Under the pieces are notes generated by a model that was not told the DNA's origin, made no database searches, and saw only the letters and a program-made list of their open reading frames with translations. The position numbers and the translations under genes were made by a program. This document shows positions 16,554-24,882 of a stretch of DNA of 64,000 nucleotides, in pieces. How positions within the stretch are numbered: position 1 is the stretch's first letter; each line of letters starts with the position of its first letter. The DNA comes from JALZAI01 sp038207565 (lineage in GTDB: Bacteria; Actinomycetota; Actinomycetes; Mycobacteriales; Jatrophihabitantaceae). Location: positions 1 to 64,000 of the forward strand of contig JBBQZQ010000018.1 of the NCBI GenBank assembly GCA_038207565.1, written 5' to 3'.

Positions 16554-16874
16554 CTAGAACGCGCCCTTGCCGTCGACGCCGATGCCCATGGACTCAGCCG
16601 GGATGATCAGCGGCTCGACGGCCATCAGCTCGCCCGCGGCTGCGAGCGCCGCCTTCAGGTGCGACGAGGCCAGGTGCGCGTCTAGGTCCGGCATCGAGCG
16701 CCACTTCTCTATGGTCACGAAGACATTGGGGTCCTGCAGCCCATGGTGCAGGCTGTAGTGCAGGCAACCCTCCTCGGCGTGGGTGGCGACAGCGAGATCG
16801 CTCAGCGCCGCTCCCACCTTCTCGGCCGATCCGGGCTTGGCGGTGATGACGGCGATGGCGCTGATCTCGGACAT
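16554..16874 (-). CDS. antibiotic biosynthesis monooxygenase (ABM) fold protein
   Basis: This 106-residue protein has the ABM ferredoxin-like fold: AIAVITAKPGSAEKVGAAL (first strand and helix), EEGCLHYSLHHGLQDPNVFVTIEKWRS (central strands) and DLDAHLASSHLKAAL. Such proteins form dimers and act as cofactor-free quinol or heme monooxygenases; the substrate here is unknown. I chose the ATG at 16874 (MSEISA); ATGs nine and twelve bases upstream are also possible. It converges on fadB. Bases 16875-17108 hold no gene I can support. Confidence 0.75.
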   Translation of the reverse strand: MSEISAIAVITAKPGSAEKVGAALSDLAVATHAEEGCLHYSLHHGLQDPNVFVTIEKWRSMPDLDAHLASSHLKAALAAAGELMAVEPLIIPAESMGIGVDGKGAF

Positions 16875-17108
16875 GACCTGCATCATGCCCAACCCGTAGG
16901 CGCGGATATCGTGCTGCGCGCCGTCACCGCCACCCGCCATGTCACGCCTTGCGCTAGGGCGGGTCGCTGCCGGGTCTGCTGGAGCCGACGATCTGGGCAC
17001 CCACGTCAAGTTCACCGTCGTTCAGCCGGGGCCGCACCACGACCCGGACTCACCGAGGACGCTGCCGCCGAACCGGACCGGCTCCGCGCGCTCCCCCTCG
17101 GGTAGCGA

Positions 17109-18185
17109 TCAGGCTGCGCCGCGGCGCAACGCGGACTGGATGAGCCGGTCGACCAGGTCGGGATAGGGGACCCCGGACGCGGCCCAGACCTTGGGGAACA
17201 TCGAGATCGGAGTGAATCCCGGCAGGGTGTTGACCTCGTTGACCAGGACCCGGTCGTCGGGAGTCACGAAGAAGTCCACGCGGGACAGCCCGGCGCAGTC
17301 GAGCGCGGTGAAGGCGCGGCAGGCGGCCTCCTGGACGCGTGCGGTGACCTCGGGCGAGAGATTCGCGGGGACATCGAATTCGCAGGCGTCGTCGAGGTAC
17401 TTCGCCTCGAAGTCGTACCAGTCGTGTCCGCCGACCAACCGGATCTCGGCCACCACGCTGGCCTCGGGGCGACCGTCCGGGTCCTCGAGCACCCCGCACT
17501 CCACCTCACGGCCGAGCACCGCACCTTCCACGATCACCTTCGTGTCGTGGCCGAACGCGAGGTCTAGGGCGTCGGGCAGCTCAACCCACTCACGCACCTT
17601 GCTGATGCCGACGCTGGAACCCGCCCGCGCCGGCTTGACGAAGACCGGCAGACCCAGCTCCTGCAGCTCGATCGAGGAGACGTCGGCACGGCGGCGGATG
17701 ATCCGGTACGTCCCCACGTCGAGCCCGTCGGCCCGCAGCAGCTTCTTGGTGAATTCCTTGTCCATGGCCGCAGCGCTGGCGAACACACCCGGCCCCACGT
17801 AGGGGATTCCCGCCATCTCGAACAGGCCCTGGATCGCGCCGTCCTCGCCGTAACGCCCGTGCAGGACGGGAAAGACCACATCGACGGACTCGATCGCCCG
17901 AACGCCGGCACCCGGCTCGACGGCGACCAGGCCCTTCCCGGTCGGGTCGGGGGGCAGGACGACGGCCGAGCCGCCCTCCACGGTCGGCACCGCACGCCCC
18001 GAGATGTGCATGCGGGACGGGTCGCCGTCGGTCAGCACCCAGCCGCCTGCGGGCGTGATGCCCACCGGGATGACCTCGTACTTGTCCGGATCGAGGGCCG
18101 CGATGACGCTGCCTGCCGAGACGACGGAGATACCGTGCTCGCTGCTGCGGCCGCCGTAGACCACCGCAACTCGTATGCGTCCCAC
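17109..18185 (-). CDS. ddl: D-alanine--D-alanine ligase
   Basis: This 358-residue ATP-grasp enzyme joins two D-alanines for peptidoglycan. Visible motifs are the N-terminal VVYGGRSSEHGISVVSA, the HGRYGEDGAIQGLFE loop (~100-114), the lysine strands VFVKPARAGSSVGISKV, and the metal-binding EVNTLPGFTPISMFP near the C-terminus. The GTG at 18185 (VGRIRVAVVYGG) is chosen because the longer frame runs into gpsA. It follows gpsA by 11 bases in the same direction, as in mycobacteria, linking wall and phospholipid precursor genes. Confidence 0.95.
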   Translation of the reverse strand: MGRIRVAVVYGGRSSEHGISVVSAGSVIAALDPDKYEVIPVGITPAGGWVLTDGDPSRMHISGRAVPTVEGGSAVVLPPDPTGKGLVAVEPGAGVRAIESVDVVFPVLHGRYGEDGAIQGLFEMAGIPYVGPGVFASAAAMDKEFTKKLLRADGLDVGTYRIIRRRADVSSIELQELGLPVFVKPARAGSSVGISKVREWVELPDALDLAFGHDTKVIVEGAVLGREVECGVLEDPDGRPEASVVAEIRLVGGHDWYDFEAKYLDDACEFDVPANLSPEVTARVQEAACRAFTALDCAGLSRVDFFVTPDDRVLVNEVNTLPGFTPISMFPKVWAASGVPYPDLVDRLIQSALRRGAA

Positions 18186-18196
18186 GAATGCCGACC

Positions 18197-19210
18197 CTAC
18201 CGAGATCCTGAGCGACCTTCGCTCTTCGTCGTGCGGGACATGAGCTTCTCGGCCATCATCGTGGGCGTCAGACCGCCGAAGCACACGGCCTCGACCGCCT
18301 CGGTGATCGGGACGTCGACCCCGTGGCTCCGGGCGAGTTCGAGCACCGACCGGCACGACTTGACGCCCTCGGCCACCTGGCCGTGCGTCGCGTCCTGCGC
18401 CTGCTCGATCGTCTCGCCGCGGCCCAGGCGCTCGCCGAAAGTGCGGTTGCGCGACAGCGGCGACGAACACGTCGCGACGAGGTCCCCCAGCCCGGCGAGT
18501 CCGGCGAAGGTCATCGGGTCCGCACCCAGGGTCGCTCCCAGCCGCGCCGTCTCGGCCAGGCCGCGCGTGATCAGTGATGCGACCGAGTTGTCGCCCATGC
18601 CCATCCCCTGAGCGATGCCGCAGGCCAGGGCGATGACGTTCTTCACGGCACCGCCGAGCTCGCAGCCGATGACGTCGGTGTTCGTGTACGGACGGAAGTA
18701 CCCGGTCGCGCACGCGCGCTGGACGAGGCCACAGTGTTGCTCGTCGGTGCAGGCGATGACGGTCGCAGTGGGCTGGCGCAGCGCGATCTCGCGCGCCAGA
18801 TTGGGTCCGGACACGACGGCCAGGCGCTCGGCCGGTGCGGACGTCACCTCGCCGATCACCTCGGTCATTCGTTTGGTCGTGCCCAGCTCGACGCCCTTCA
18901 TCAGGCTGACGAGGACGGCGTCAGCCGGCAACATCGCCGTCCACCGCGACAGGTTCTCCCGCAATGACTGCGCAGGAATGGCGATGGCAACGAGGTCGGC
19001 GTGCTCGAGCGCCTCCGCCGCGTCGTGCGTGGCATGCAACAGCGGCGGCAACTCGATACCCGGCAGGTAGTCGCCGTTCTCATGCTCGCTGTCGATGCGC
19101 TGCGCCAGATCGGCCCGTCGCGCCCAGAGGGTGACCTCGGTCCCGGCGTCGCAGAGCACCTTCGCGAAGGTCGTCCCCCATGTCCCCGCACCCAGGACGG
19201 CGGCCTTCAC
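18197..19210 (-). CDS. gpsA: NAD(P)-dependent glycerol-3-phosphate dehydrogenase
   Basis: This 337-residue cytoplasmic enzyme reduces dihydroxyacetone phosphate to sn-glycerol-3-phosphate for phospholipids. The NAD(P) glycine motif AAVLGAGTWGTTFAKVL lies at residues ~3-19. The catalytic lysine is in GGAVKNVIALACGIAQG and the substrate motif is GMGDNSVASLITRG. The GTG at 19210 gives the family start VKAAVLGAG. Its start overlaps the end of the plsC remnant by four bases, a trace of the old plsC-gpsA-ddl operon. Confidence 0.95.
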   Translation of the reverse strand: MKAAVLGAGTWGTTFAKVLCDAGTEVTLWARRADLAQRIDSEHENGDYLPGIELPPLLHATHDAAEALEHADLVAIAIPAQSLRENLSRWTAMLPADAVLVSLMKGVELGTTKRMTEVIGEVTSAPAERLAVVSGPNLAREIALRQPTATVIACTDEQHCGLVQRACATGYFRPYTNTDVIGCELGGAVKNVIALACGIAQGMGMGDNSVASLITRGLAETARLGATLGADPMTFAGLAGLGDLVATCSSPLSRNRTFGERLGRGETIEQAQDATHGQVAEGVKSCRSVLELARSHGVDVPITEAVEAVCFGGLTPTMMAEKLMSRTTKSEGRSGSR

Positions 19211-19575
19211 GGGGCACCCATCGGCGTCTCGCCCGCACGACGCCATTGATAGAGCTCGCCGGTCGATCCGGGTACACGCAGCACCGCGAGATCGTGGCGC
19301 AGCCGCTGCTGCTGTACGCCCCACTGTGCGATGGGAAAGACCGAGACATCCGGGGCCAACATCGCCAGGCGCGCCGCGCCGGTCTTGGCACGCATCGGCC
19401 AGCCGTCCGGGTCGCGGGTGACGGTGCCCTCCGGGTGTAGCACGATCATGCCGCCGCCCTGCAGCGCCTCGATGGCCGCGGCGAAGGACTGCTGACGTCT
19501 ATCGTCACGCACCCCACCGGGATGTGTCCCATCCCGCGCATGGCGGCACCGACCGCAAACACTTCGATGATCGTG
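19207..19575 (-). pseudogene. plsC-like 1-acylglycerol-3-phosphate acyltransferase remnant
   Basis: Two frames together look like the second half of a PlsC acyltransferase. The first reads FAVGAAMRGMGHIPV (about 19560 to 19513). The next frame reads RDDRRQQSFAAAIEALQGGG, then the acceptor motif LHPEGTVTRDPDGWPMRAKTGAARLA and a normal C-terminus ending just into gpsA. The join at about 19500-19515 needs a one-base shift. The N-terminal catalytic H-x4-D box is absent; upstream sequence belongs to the cofC region instead. So the gene is both truncated and frameshifted. A sequencing error could explain the shift but not the missing half. Confidence 0.75.
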
Positions 19576-19770
19576 TCCGAGCTTCTCCTCATGGCGCGGC
19601 CCCCACAACCTGCGCAGTCTCGCCGTCCGCGGCACTCATCACCCTCCACCTCGTCCGCTGAAGTCTCCCCCATCGCCAGGAACTCCGGGGTGCTGGTCGA
19701 CCGCCCGATCCCGGCGGCGCGGTCGACAGCTAGCGTGGTGGGCTGCAGCGTCGGGGAAGGACAACACGCG

Positions 19771-20415
19771 GTGAACCGCTCGATGGGCACGGGTGACCCG
19801 CTGCGTTGGACGGTGCTGGTCCCGCTGAAGGCACTGCCTGCGGCAAAGAGCCGGCTCGCCGCGACGGTCCCGCCCGAGTGGCACCCCGAACTGGTGGCCG
19901 CCATCCGCGCGGACACCCTGCGCGCGGTCGCAGCAGCAGCGTCGGTCGCACGCGTCCTTGTCGTTGCCGATACCGCGGGTGTCGCGCAAGGCGCGCTCGT
20001 GCAGTCGTCACCGGGCCTTAACGGCGCGCTGCGCGACGGTGCCGCATACGCGACGGCGCACTGGCCGGCGGAAGGTGTCGCGGCCCTGGTGGGCGATCTG
20101 CCCGCGCTGCTCACCGCAGAGCTCGATGCCGCCCTCACCGCTGCCGCCGCCCACCCGCGTGGCTTCGTTCCCGACTCGACGGGAACCGGGACGACCTTGC
20201 TGACCGCGGCCCCCGGAACCGCGCTGGTCCCGCGTTTCGGCGTCGGCTCGGCTGCCCGTCACGCGCGGGAGGCGGTCGTGCTGCACGCCGGCGCGAGCCT
20301 GCGCCACGACGTCGACTCAGCGGCGGATCTGGCCGGCGCGGCGGTGCTCGGCGTGGGGCCCGCCACGCGCGCAGTGCTCGATCGGGCAGGCCTGCCCGGC
20401 AAGTTGCCCGGCTAG
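19771..20415 (+). CDS. fbiD: 2-phospho-L-lactate / phosphoenolpyruvate guanylyltransferase (CofC/FbiD)
   Basis: This 214-residue nucleotidyltransferase activates phosphoenolpyruvate or 2-phospholactate with GTP in coenzyme F420 synthesis. The motif WTVLVPLKALPAAKSRLA (residues ~10-27) is the family start, followed by VLVVADTAGVA, the metal-binding LVGDLPALLTAEL, and DSTGTGTTLLTAAPG with RFGVGSAARHAREAV. GGGGAAGG lies ten bases before the GTG at 19771; an ATG at 19783 is possible. It lies between gpsA and ppk as in mycobacteria, so the cell probably makes F420. Confidence 0.93.
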   Translation: MNRSMGTGDPLRWTVLVPLKALPAAKSRLAATVPPEWHPELVAAIRADTLRAVAAAASVARVLVVADTAGVAQGALVQSSPGLNGALRDGAAYATAHWPAEGVAALVGDLPALLTAELDAALTAAAAHPRGFVPDSTGTGTTLLTAAPGTALVPRFGVGSAARHAREAVVLHAGASLRHDVDSAADLAGAAVLGVGPATRAVLDRAGLPGKLPG

Positions 20416-20453
20416 CTGGTTGAAGTTCACCCGGGCGCGGCATGATGGGTTTC

Positions 20454-22574
20454 ATGACCGAAGCCCTGATCGAGCCGGCCGACGCGGTTCCCGAGGGCGA
20501 CCTCATGCCCGACGTGGCGCTCGCCAGCGATCTGCCAGACGGTCGATTCAGCAATCGCGAGCTGTCCTGGTTGGCGTTCAACGAGCGGGTGCTCGCGATC
20601 GCCGAGGACGAGAATCAGCCGCTGCTCGAGCGGATGAAATACCTCGCGATCTTTGCCAGCAACCTCGACGAGTTCTACATGGTGCGCGTCGCCGGGCTCA
20701 AGCGCCGCGCGGACATGGGCCTGCAGGTGCCATCGGCGGACGGCTTGTCCCCGCGCGAGGTGCTCGCCGCGCTCGGCTCGCGCACGAACGAGCTCGTCGA
20801 GCGGCACGCCCGATGCTTCCGCGACGTCATCGGCCCCGCCCTGGAGAAGGAGGGCATCCACATCCGCCGGTGGGACGCCCTGGACGACGAGGAGAAGGGC
20901 AGCCTCGCCGAGTACTTCCGCAGCAAGGTGTTCCCCGTCCTGACCCCGCTCGCGGTCGACCCGGCGCACCCGTTCCCCTACATCTCCGGGCTATCGCTGA
21001 ATCTTGCCGTCCTCGTCCGCGAGCATCAGGGCGGCGCGCAACTGTTTGCCCGGGTCAAGGTGCCCAACAACGTACCCCGCTTCGTCGTCGTGTCCTCGTC
21101 GTCGGAGGAGACCGAATACCTGCCGCTGGAGGATCTGATCGCGGCGCACCTGCCGATGCTCTTCCCAGGCATGGAGGTCATCGAGCACCACGTCTTCCGC
21201 GTCACCCGCAACGCCGATTTCGAGGTCGAGGAGGATCGCGACGAGGATCTGCTGCAGGCGCTGGAACGCGAGTTGATGCGCCGCCGCTTCGGACCGGCGG
21301 TGCGACTGGAGGTCACCGACGACATCGACGACGACGTGGTCGAGTTGTTGGTGAGCGAGATCGACGTGGACATCGAGGATCTGCAACATGTCCCGGGATT
21401 GCTCGACCTGAGCGCCCTGTGGCAGGTGTACGACATCGACCGCCCTGCCCTCAAGGACAAGCCGTTCGTCCCGGCAACCCACCTGCGCTTCGCCGAAGGT
21501 GAGACCCCCAAGTCGGTCTTCTCGACGCTGCGGGACGGTGACGTCCTCGTCCATCACCCGTACGAGTCGTTCGCAACGAGTGTTCAGCGCTTCATCGAGC
21601 AGGCCGCTGCCGACCCGAACGTCCTCGCCATCAAGCAGACCCTGTACCGCACCTCGGGTGACTCGCCGATAGTCGATGCGTTGATCGACGCAGCGCAGGC
21701 CGGCAAGCAGGTGGTGGCGCTGGTCGAGATCAAGGCCCGCTTCGACGAGCAGGCCAACATCAGGTGGGCCCGAGCGCTGGAGCGTGCCGGTTGCCACGTG
21801 GTCTACGGCGTGGTCGGGTTGAAAACCCACTGCAAGACGGCGCTGGTGGTTCGCCAGGAGGGCAGCACCATCCGCCGCTACGCGCACGTCGGCACGGGCA
21901 ACTACAACCCGAAGACGGCCCGGCTGTACGAGGATCTCGGGTTGTTCACCGCCGACGAGGCGGTCTGCGCCGACATCACCGACCTCTTCAACGTCCTGAC
22001 CGGTTATTCGCGGCAGACCCAGTACCGTTCGCTGCTTGTCGCGCCGCAGGGTCTGCGGGCGGGGCTGATCGAGCGCATCGAGCGCGAGATCGAGCACGCG
22101 CGCGCTGGACGTCGAGCGCGCATCCAGTTCAAGACCAACCACCTCGTCGACGAGCAGACGATCGACGCGCTCTACCGTGCGTCACGCGAAGGCGTGCAGG
22201 TCCAATTGTTGGTACGCACGTTCTGCACGATCCGTTCGGGAGTCGAGGGCCTGTCCGAGAACATCACCACCCGCTCGGTACTCGGCCGCTTTCTCGAGCA
22301 CTCGCGCGTCTACTACTTCGGCAACGATGGCGATTCGGAGTATTGGATCGGTTCGGCGGACCTGATGCACCGAAACCTCGACCGTCGCGTCGAAGTGCTG
22401 TGCCAGGTGTCGGACAAGGATGCCAGGGCCACGCTGCGCGAATCGCTCGACCTCGCCTTCGCGCCGGAAACCGCTGCGTGGGACATGCAACCGGACGGGA
22501 CGTGGGCGCGCTCCGGTGGCGAGCGTGACTACCAGCAGCGGCTGATGCGCCGCCTGGCCGACCGCGGCGAGTGA
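20454..22574 (+). CDS. ppk: polyphosphate kinase 1
   Basis: This enzyme of about 706 residues reversibly makes polyphosphate from ATP at the membrane. The four PPK domains are visible: the N-terminal FSNRELSWLAFNERVL with SNLDEFYMVRVAGLKRR, the head domain, and the two catalytic domains. The phosphorylated histidine is in RYAHVGTGNYNPKTARLYEDLG. The second HKD-like region is YWIGSADLMHRNLDRRVEVL. The ATG at 20454 is chosen; CATGAT just before it may be a -10 element. ATGs at 20442 and 20445 would add four or three residues. mutT1 follows three bases after the stop. Confidence 0.96.
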   Translation: MTEALIEPADAVPEGDLMPDVALASDLPDGRFSNRELSWLAFNERVLAIAEDENQPLLERMKYLAIFASNLDEFYMVRVAGLKRRADMGLQVPSADGLSPREVLAALGSRTNELVERHARCFRDVIGPALEKEGIHIRRWDALDDEEKGSLAEYFRSKVFPVLTPLAVDPAHPFPYISGLSLNLAVLVREHQGGAQLFARVKVPNNVPRFVVVSSSSEETEYLPLEDLIAAHLPMLFPGMEVIEHHVFRVTRNADFEVEEDRDEDLLQALERELMRRRFGPAVRLEVTDDIDDDVVELLVSEIDVDIEDLQHVPGLLDLSALWQVYDIDRPALKDKPFVPATHLRFAEGETPKSVFSTLRDGDVLVHHPYESFATSVQRFIEQAAADPNVLAIKQTLYRTSGDSPIVDALIDAAQAGKQVVALVEIKARFDEQANIRWARALERAGCHVVYGVVGLKTHCKTALVVRQEGSTIRRYAHVGTGNYNPKTARLYEDLGLFTADEAVCADITDLFNVLTGYSRQTQYRSLLVAPQGLRAGLIERIEREIEHARAGRRARIQFKTNHLVDEQTIDALYRASREGVQVQLLVRTFCTIRSGVEGLSENITTRSVLGRFLEHSRVYYFGNDGDSEYWIGSADLMHRNLDRRVEVLCQVSDKDARATLRESLDLAFAPETAAWDMQPDGTWARSGGERDYQQRLMRRLADRGE

Positions 22575-22577
22575 GCG

Positions 22578-23450
22578 ATGGCATCCGGGCGGACCGTCCT
22601 GGCCGCAGGCGGCGTCGTGTGGCGTCGCCAGGAGGGCGTGGTCGAGGTCGCGCTGGTGCACCGGCCGCGCTATGACGACTGGTCGCTGCCGAAGGGCAAG
22701 GCCTGCGACGGTGAATCCGAACTCGCGGCGGCCGTACGCGAGGTGCACGAGGAGATCGGTGCTCGCGTCGCGGTGTCGCGCCGCCTCGCAACGGTGCGCT
22801 ACTCGCTCAGCGACGGAGGCCGCAAAAAGGTGACGTACTGGGCGATGCTGCACCTCAACGGCGACTTCGTGCCCAACGAGGAGGTCGACGACATCGAATG
22901 GCTGCCACCGGCAAAGGCCCGTAAGCGGGTCGACTACGACGCCGATCGCGGCGTGCTGCGCGACTTTGCAGCAGTGCCTGCACCGGACTCCGTGCTGGTA
23001 CTCGTTCGACATGCCAAGGCCGGCAAGCGCAGCCAGTGGCGCGGGGACGACCTGCGGCGGCCGTTGGACGCAAACGGTGTCGAGCAGTCAGCCAAGCTGT
23101 CGCAGCTGCTCACCTACTTCGCGCCGCACCGGGTCTACTCCGCGGACCCGGTGCGCTGCGTGCAGACGGTGGAGCCCCTCGCCGCAGCCCTCGACGTGCA
23201 GGTGCGGGTCGAGCCGCTGTTCGGTGACGAGTCGTTCGTGACCAGTCCGGGCGCGTCGCAGACAGCCTTGCTGTCACTGGCCAAACCCGCCACCGTCACC
23301 GTCGTGTGCAGCCAGGGCACGACGATCCCTGCCCTGGTCGATCGGCTCGGGCCCGGCACTCGTTCCTCCGAGACCCGTAAAGGCGCCTGGTGGGTGCTGA
23401 CGCTGACCGACGGCGACGTCGTGACCGCCGACCACTATGACGCCCCCTGA
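22578..23450 (+). CDS. mutT1: MutT1-like Nudix hydrolase fused to a SixA-type histidine phosphatase
   Basis: The 290-residue protein joins two domains. The Nudix box is G-K-A-C-D-G-E through REVHEEIGARV (residues ~36-60), fitting GX5EX7REUXEEXGU. The second half starts at SVLVLVRHAKAGKRSQW (~138), the RHG phosphatase motif, with the second arginine region RVYSADPVRCVQTVEPL. In mycobacteria MutT1 breaks down 8-oxo-dGTP and diadenosine polyphosphates, the phosphatase half removing phosphate. The same pairing with ppk is seen there. Its stop codon lies in a short tandem repeat. Confidence 0.93.
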   Translation: MASGRTVLAAGGVVWRRQEGVVEVALVHRPRYDDWSLPKGKACDGESELAAAVREVHEEIGARVAVSRRLATVRYSLSDGGRKKVTYWAMLHLNGDFVPNEEVDDIEWLPPAKARKRVDYDADRGVLRDFAAVPAPDSVLVLVRHAKAGKRSQWRGDDLRRPLDANGVEQSAKLSQLLTYFAPHRVYSADPVRCVQTVEPLAAALDVQVRVEPLFGDESFVTSPGASQTALLSLAKPATVTVVCSQGTTIPALVDRLGPGTRSSETRKGAWWVLTLTDGDVVTADHYDAP

Positions 23451-23499
23451 AACAGACGCCCCCCGAAACAGACGCCCCTGAAGCAGACACCTCTGAAGC
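23447..23499. repeat. 15-16 base imperfect tandem repeat across the mutT1 stop codon
   Basis: About 3.5 copies of a unit like CTGAAACAGACGCCC run from 23447: copy 1 at 23447-23462, copy 2 at 23463-23477 (first T is C), copy 3 at 23478-23492 with three changes, and a partial copy after it. The mutT1 TGA (23448-23450) is in copy 1. It is non-coding after the stop and runs into the hupB terminator. Confidence 0.75.
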
Positions 23500-23549
23500 G
23501 CCGAGTGGCGGGTACAACTCGCCAATTGCGGCGTAGTCGCCACCCGGCG
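23499..23549 (-). terminator. hairpin terminator between hupB and mutT1
   Basis: CGCCGAGTGGCG (23499-23510) pairs with CGCCACCCGGCG (23538-23549) with one mismatch that becomes a G-U pair when read on the minus strand. The loop is 27 bases and contains further GCCAATTGCGGC-like pairing. It lies 22 bases past the hupB stop and 48 past the mutT1 stop, so it may serve both. Confidence 0.6.
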
Positions 23550-23571
23550 AACAGAGAGCGCGAGGTCGTGA

Positions 23572-24084
23572 CTAGCGCGAAGACTTCTTCGCAGCACCCT
23601 TCTTCGCGCTCGACTTCGTCGCGGCCGTGGTCTTCGTGGCCGTACTCTTGGCCGCCGCTGCCTTCTTCACCGGCGACGCCTTGGTCGCAGTGGCCTTCGC
23701 TGCGGTTGCCTTCTTGGCCGGCGCAGCTTTCTTGGCCGTGGTCTTCGCCTGCGTGGTCTTCTTCGCCGCGGTGGCTTTCTTGGCGGGGGCCTTGGCGATC
23801 TTGCGAGCACCGCTGATGATGGCCTTGAACTCGGCACCGGGGCGGAATGCAGGCACTTGGGTCTTCTTCACCTTCACCGGTGCGCCGGTGGCGGGGTTAC
23901 GTGCTGTGCGGGCTGCGCGTTCGCGCTTCTCGAACACACCGAACCCGGTGAGGGCGACCTTCTCACCCTTGACCACCGAGGCGTACACGGTGGAGATCAC
24001 GGCGTCGAGCGCGGCGGATGCACGCTTCTTGTCGCCGTCGAGCCGCTCGGCGAGCGCCTCGACGAACTGGGACTTGTTCGGCAC
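23572..24084 (-). CDS. hupB: HU-family DNA-binding protein with Lys/Ala-rich tail (HupB)
   Basis: This 170-residue nucleoid protein has a standard HU fold in residues 1-95 (NKSQFVEALAERL, GEKVALTGFGVFEKRERAARTARNPATG and FRPGAEFKAII). An unstructured tail of Lys-Ala-Thr repeats follows (98-170, AKKATAAKKTTQAKTT and similar), like the eukaryote H1 tail. This two-part form is typical of actinobacteria; the tail binds and compacts DNA and is modified by acetylation in mycobacteria. The GTG at 24084 sits five bases after AGGAGG. A longer frame to 24165 would cross the promoter. Confidence 0.95.
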   Translation of the reverse strand: MPNKSQFVEALAERLDGDKKRASAALDAVISTVYASVVKGEKVALTGFGVFEKRERAARTARNPATGAPVKVKKTQVPAFRPGAEFKAIISGARKIAKAPAKKATAAKKTTQAKTTAKKAAPAKKATAAKATATKASPVKKAAAAKSTATKTTAATKSSAKKGAAKKSSR

Positions 24085-24136
24085 TAGTCCTCCTGGGACG
24101 GGTCGTAGTCGACCATTGCGGTCTCTGTCGATCCGA

Positions 24137-24165
24137 ACGCTAAGACCAAACATGCGCCGGAACAA
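24137..24165 (-). promoter_or_regulatory. putative hupB promoter
   Basis: On the minus strand TTGTTC (24165-24160) and TAGCGT (24142-24137) are separated by 17 bases, about 53 bases before the hupB GTG. This fits an actinobacterial housekeeping promoter by eye. Confidence 0.4.
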
Positions 24166-24276
24166 CGTAATCCGCTTGTGTCGCAGGACTTTTCTCGAAA
24201 CCGGCCGAGCACTGATGTCTGTGTCTGACGAACCCAGCGCCGACGATCCCCTTAGTTAGCAGGGTGTTCGCCCGCG

Positions 24277-24870
24277 TCAGGGTGTCATTGACGGCATCCA
24301 GGGCACGCGGTCTCTTTCGTAGCGCACGACGTCATCGGTGTGGCGCAGGGTAATCGCGATGTCGTCGAGTCCTTCCATCAGCCGCCACCGCGTGTAGTCG
24401 TCCAGCGCGAAATCGTGCACCTCGCCGGCCCAGCGCACGTGACGCTCCACGACATCGACCGTGACCTCGGTCGACGGGTCGGCCTCGATGTCGTCCCACA
24501 GCCGCTGGACGATCTTGTCGGCTAGGACGACCGTGAGCAACCCCGCCTTGAGCGAGTTGCCGCGGAAGATGTCGCCGAAGCGCGGCGCGATCACCGCCTT
24601 GAACCCGTAGTCGGTGAGTGCCCACACCGCGTGCTCGCGCGAGGATCCCGTCCCGAAGTCGGGACCGGCGACCAGGATCGTCGCGCCGTCGTACTGCTTC
24701 TGGTTGAGCACGAAGTCCGGCTCGTTGGTGCGCCATGCGTTGAACAACCCGTCCTCGAAACCGGTCCGGGTGATCCGTTTGAGATACACCGCCGGGATGA
24801 TCTGGTCGGTGTCGACGTTGCTGCGCCGCAGGGGCACCGCAGTGCCTGTGTGCACAGTGAACTTGTCCAT
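24277..24870 (-). CDS. leuD: 3-isopropylmalate dehydratase small subunit
   Basis: The 197-residue LeuD is the swivel domain that with LeuC isomerises 2-isopropylmalate to 3-isopropylmalate in leucine synthesis. Diagnostic motifs are FTVHTGTAVPLRRSNVDTDQIIP at the start, the substrate-binding GSSREHAVWALTDYG (~71-85) and APRFGDIFRGNSLKAGLL. It follows leuC by 12 bases. Length and motifs are normal. Confidence 0.96.
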   Translation of the reverse strand: MDKFTVHTGTAVPLRRSNVDTDQIIPAVYLKRITRTGFEDGLFNAWRTNEPDFVLNQKQYDGATILVAGPDFGTGSSREHAVWALTDYGFKAVIAPRFGDIFRGNSLKAGLLTVVLADKIVQRLWDDIEADPSTEVTVDVVERHVRWAGEVHDFALDDYTRWRLMEGLDDIAITLRHTDDVVRYERDRVPWMPSMTP

Positions 24871-24882
24871 GATCTGCGCTCC

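Noticed and set aside
16939..17166. A 75-codon plus-strand frame between the ABM gene and ddl
   Set aside because: It has no ribosome binding site, ends inside ddl on the other strand and gives a Pro/Ser/Arg-rich protein. The gap has no gene I can support.
19446..20138. A 230-codon minus-strand frame across cofC
   Set aside because: Only its last part (near 19515-19575) looks like PlsC; the rest is antisense of cofC. I kept it as part of the plsC remnant only.
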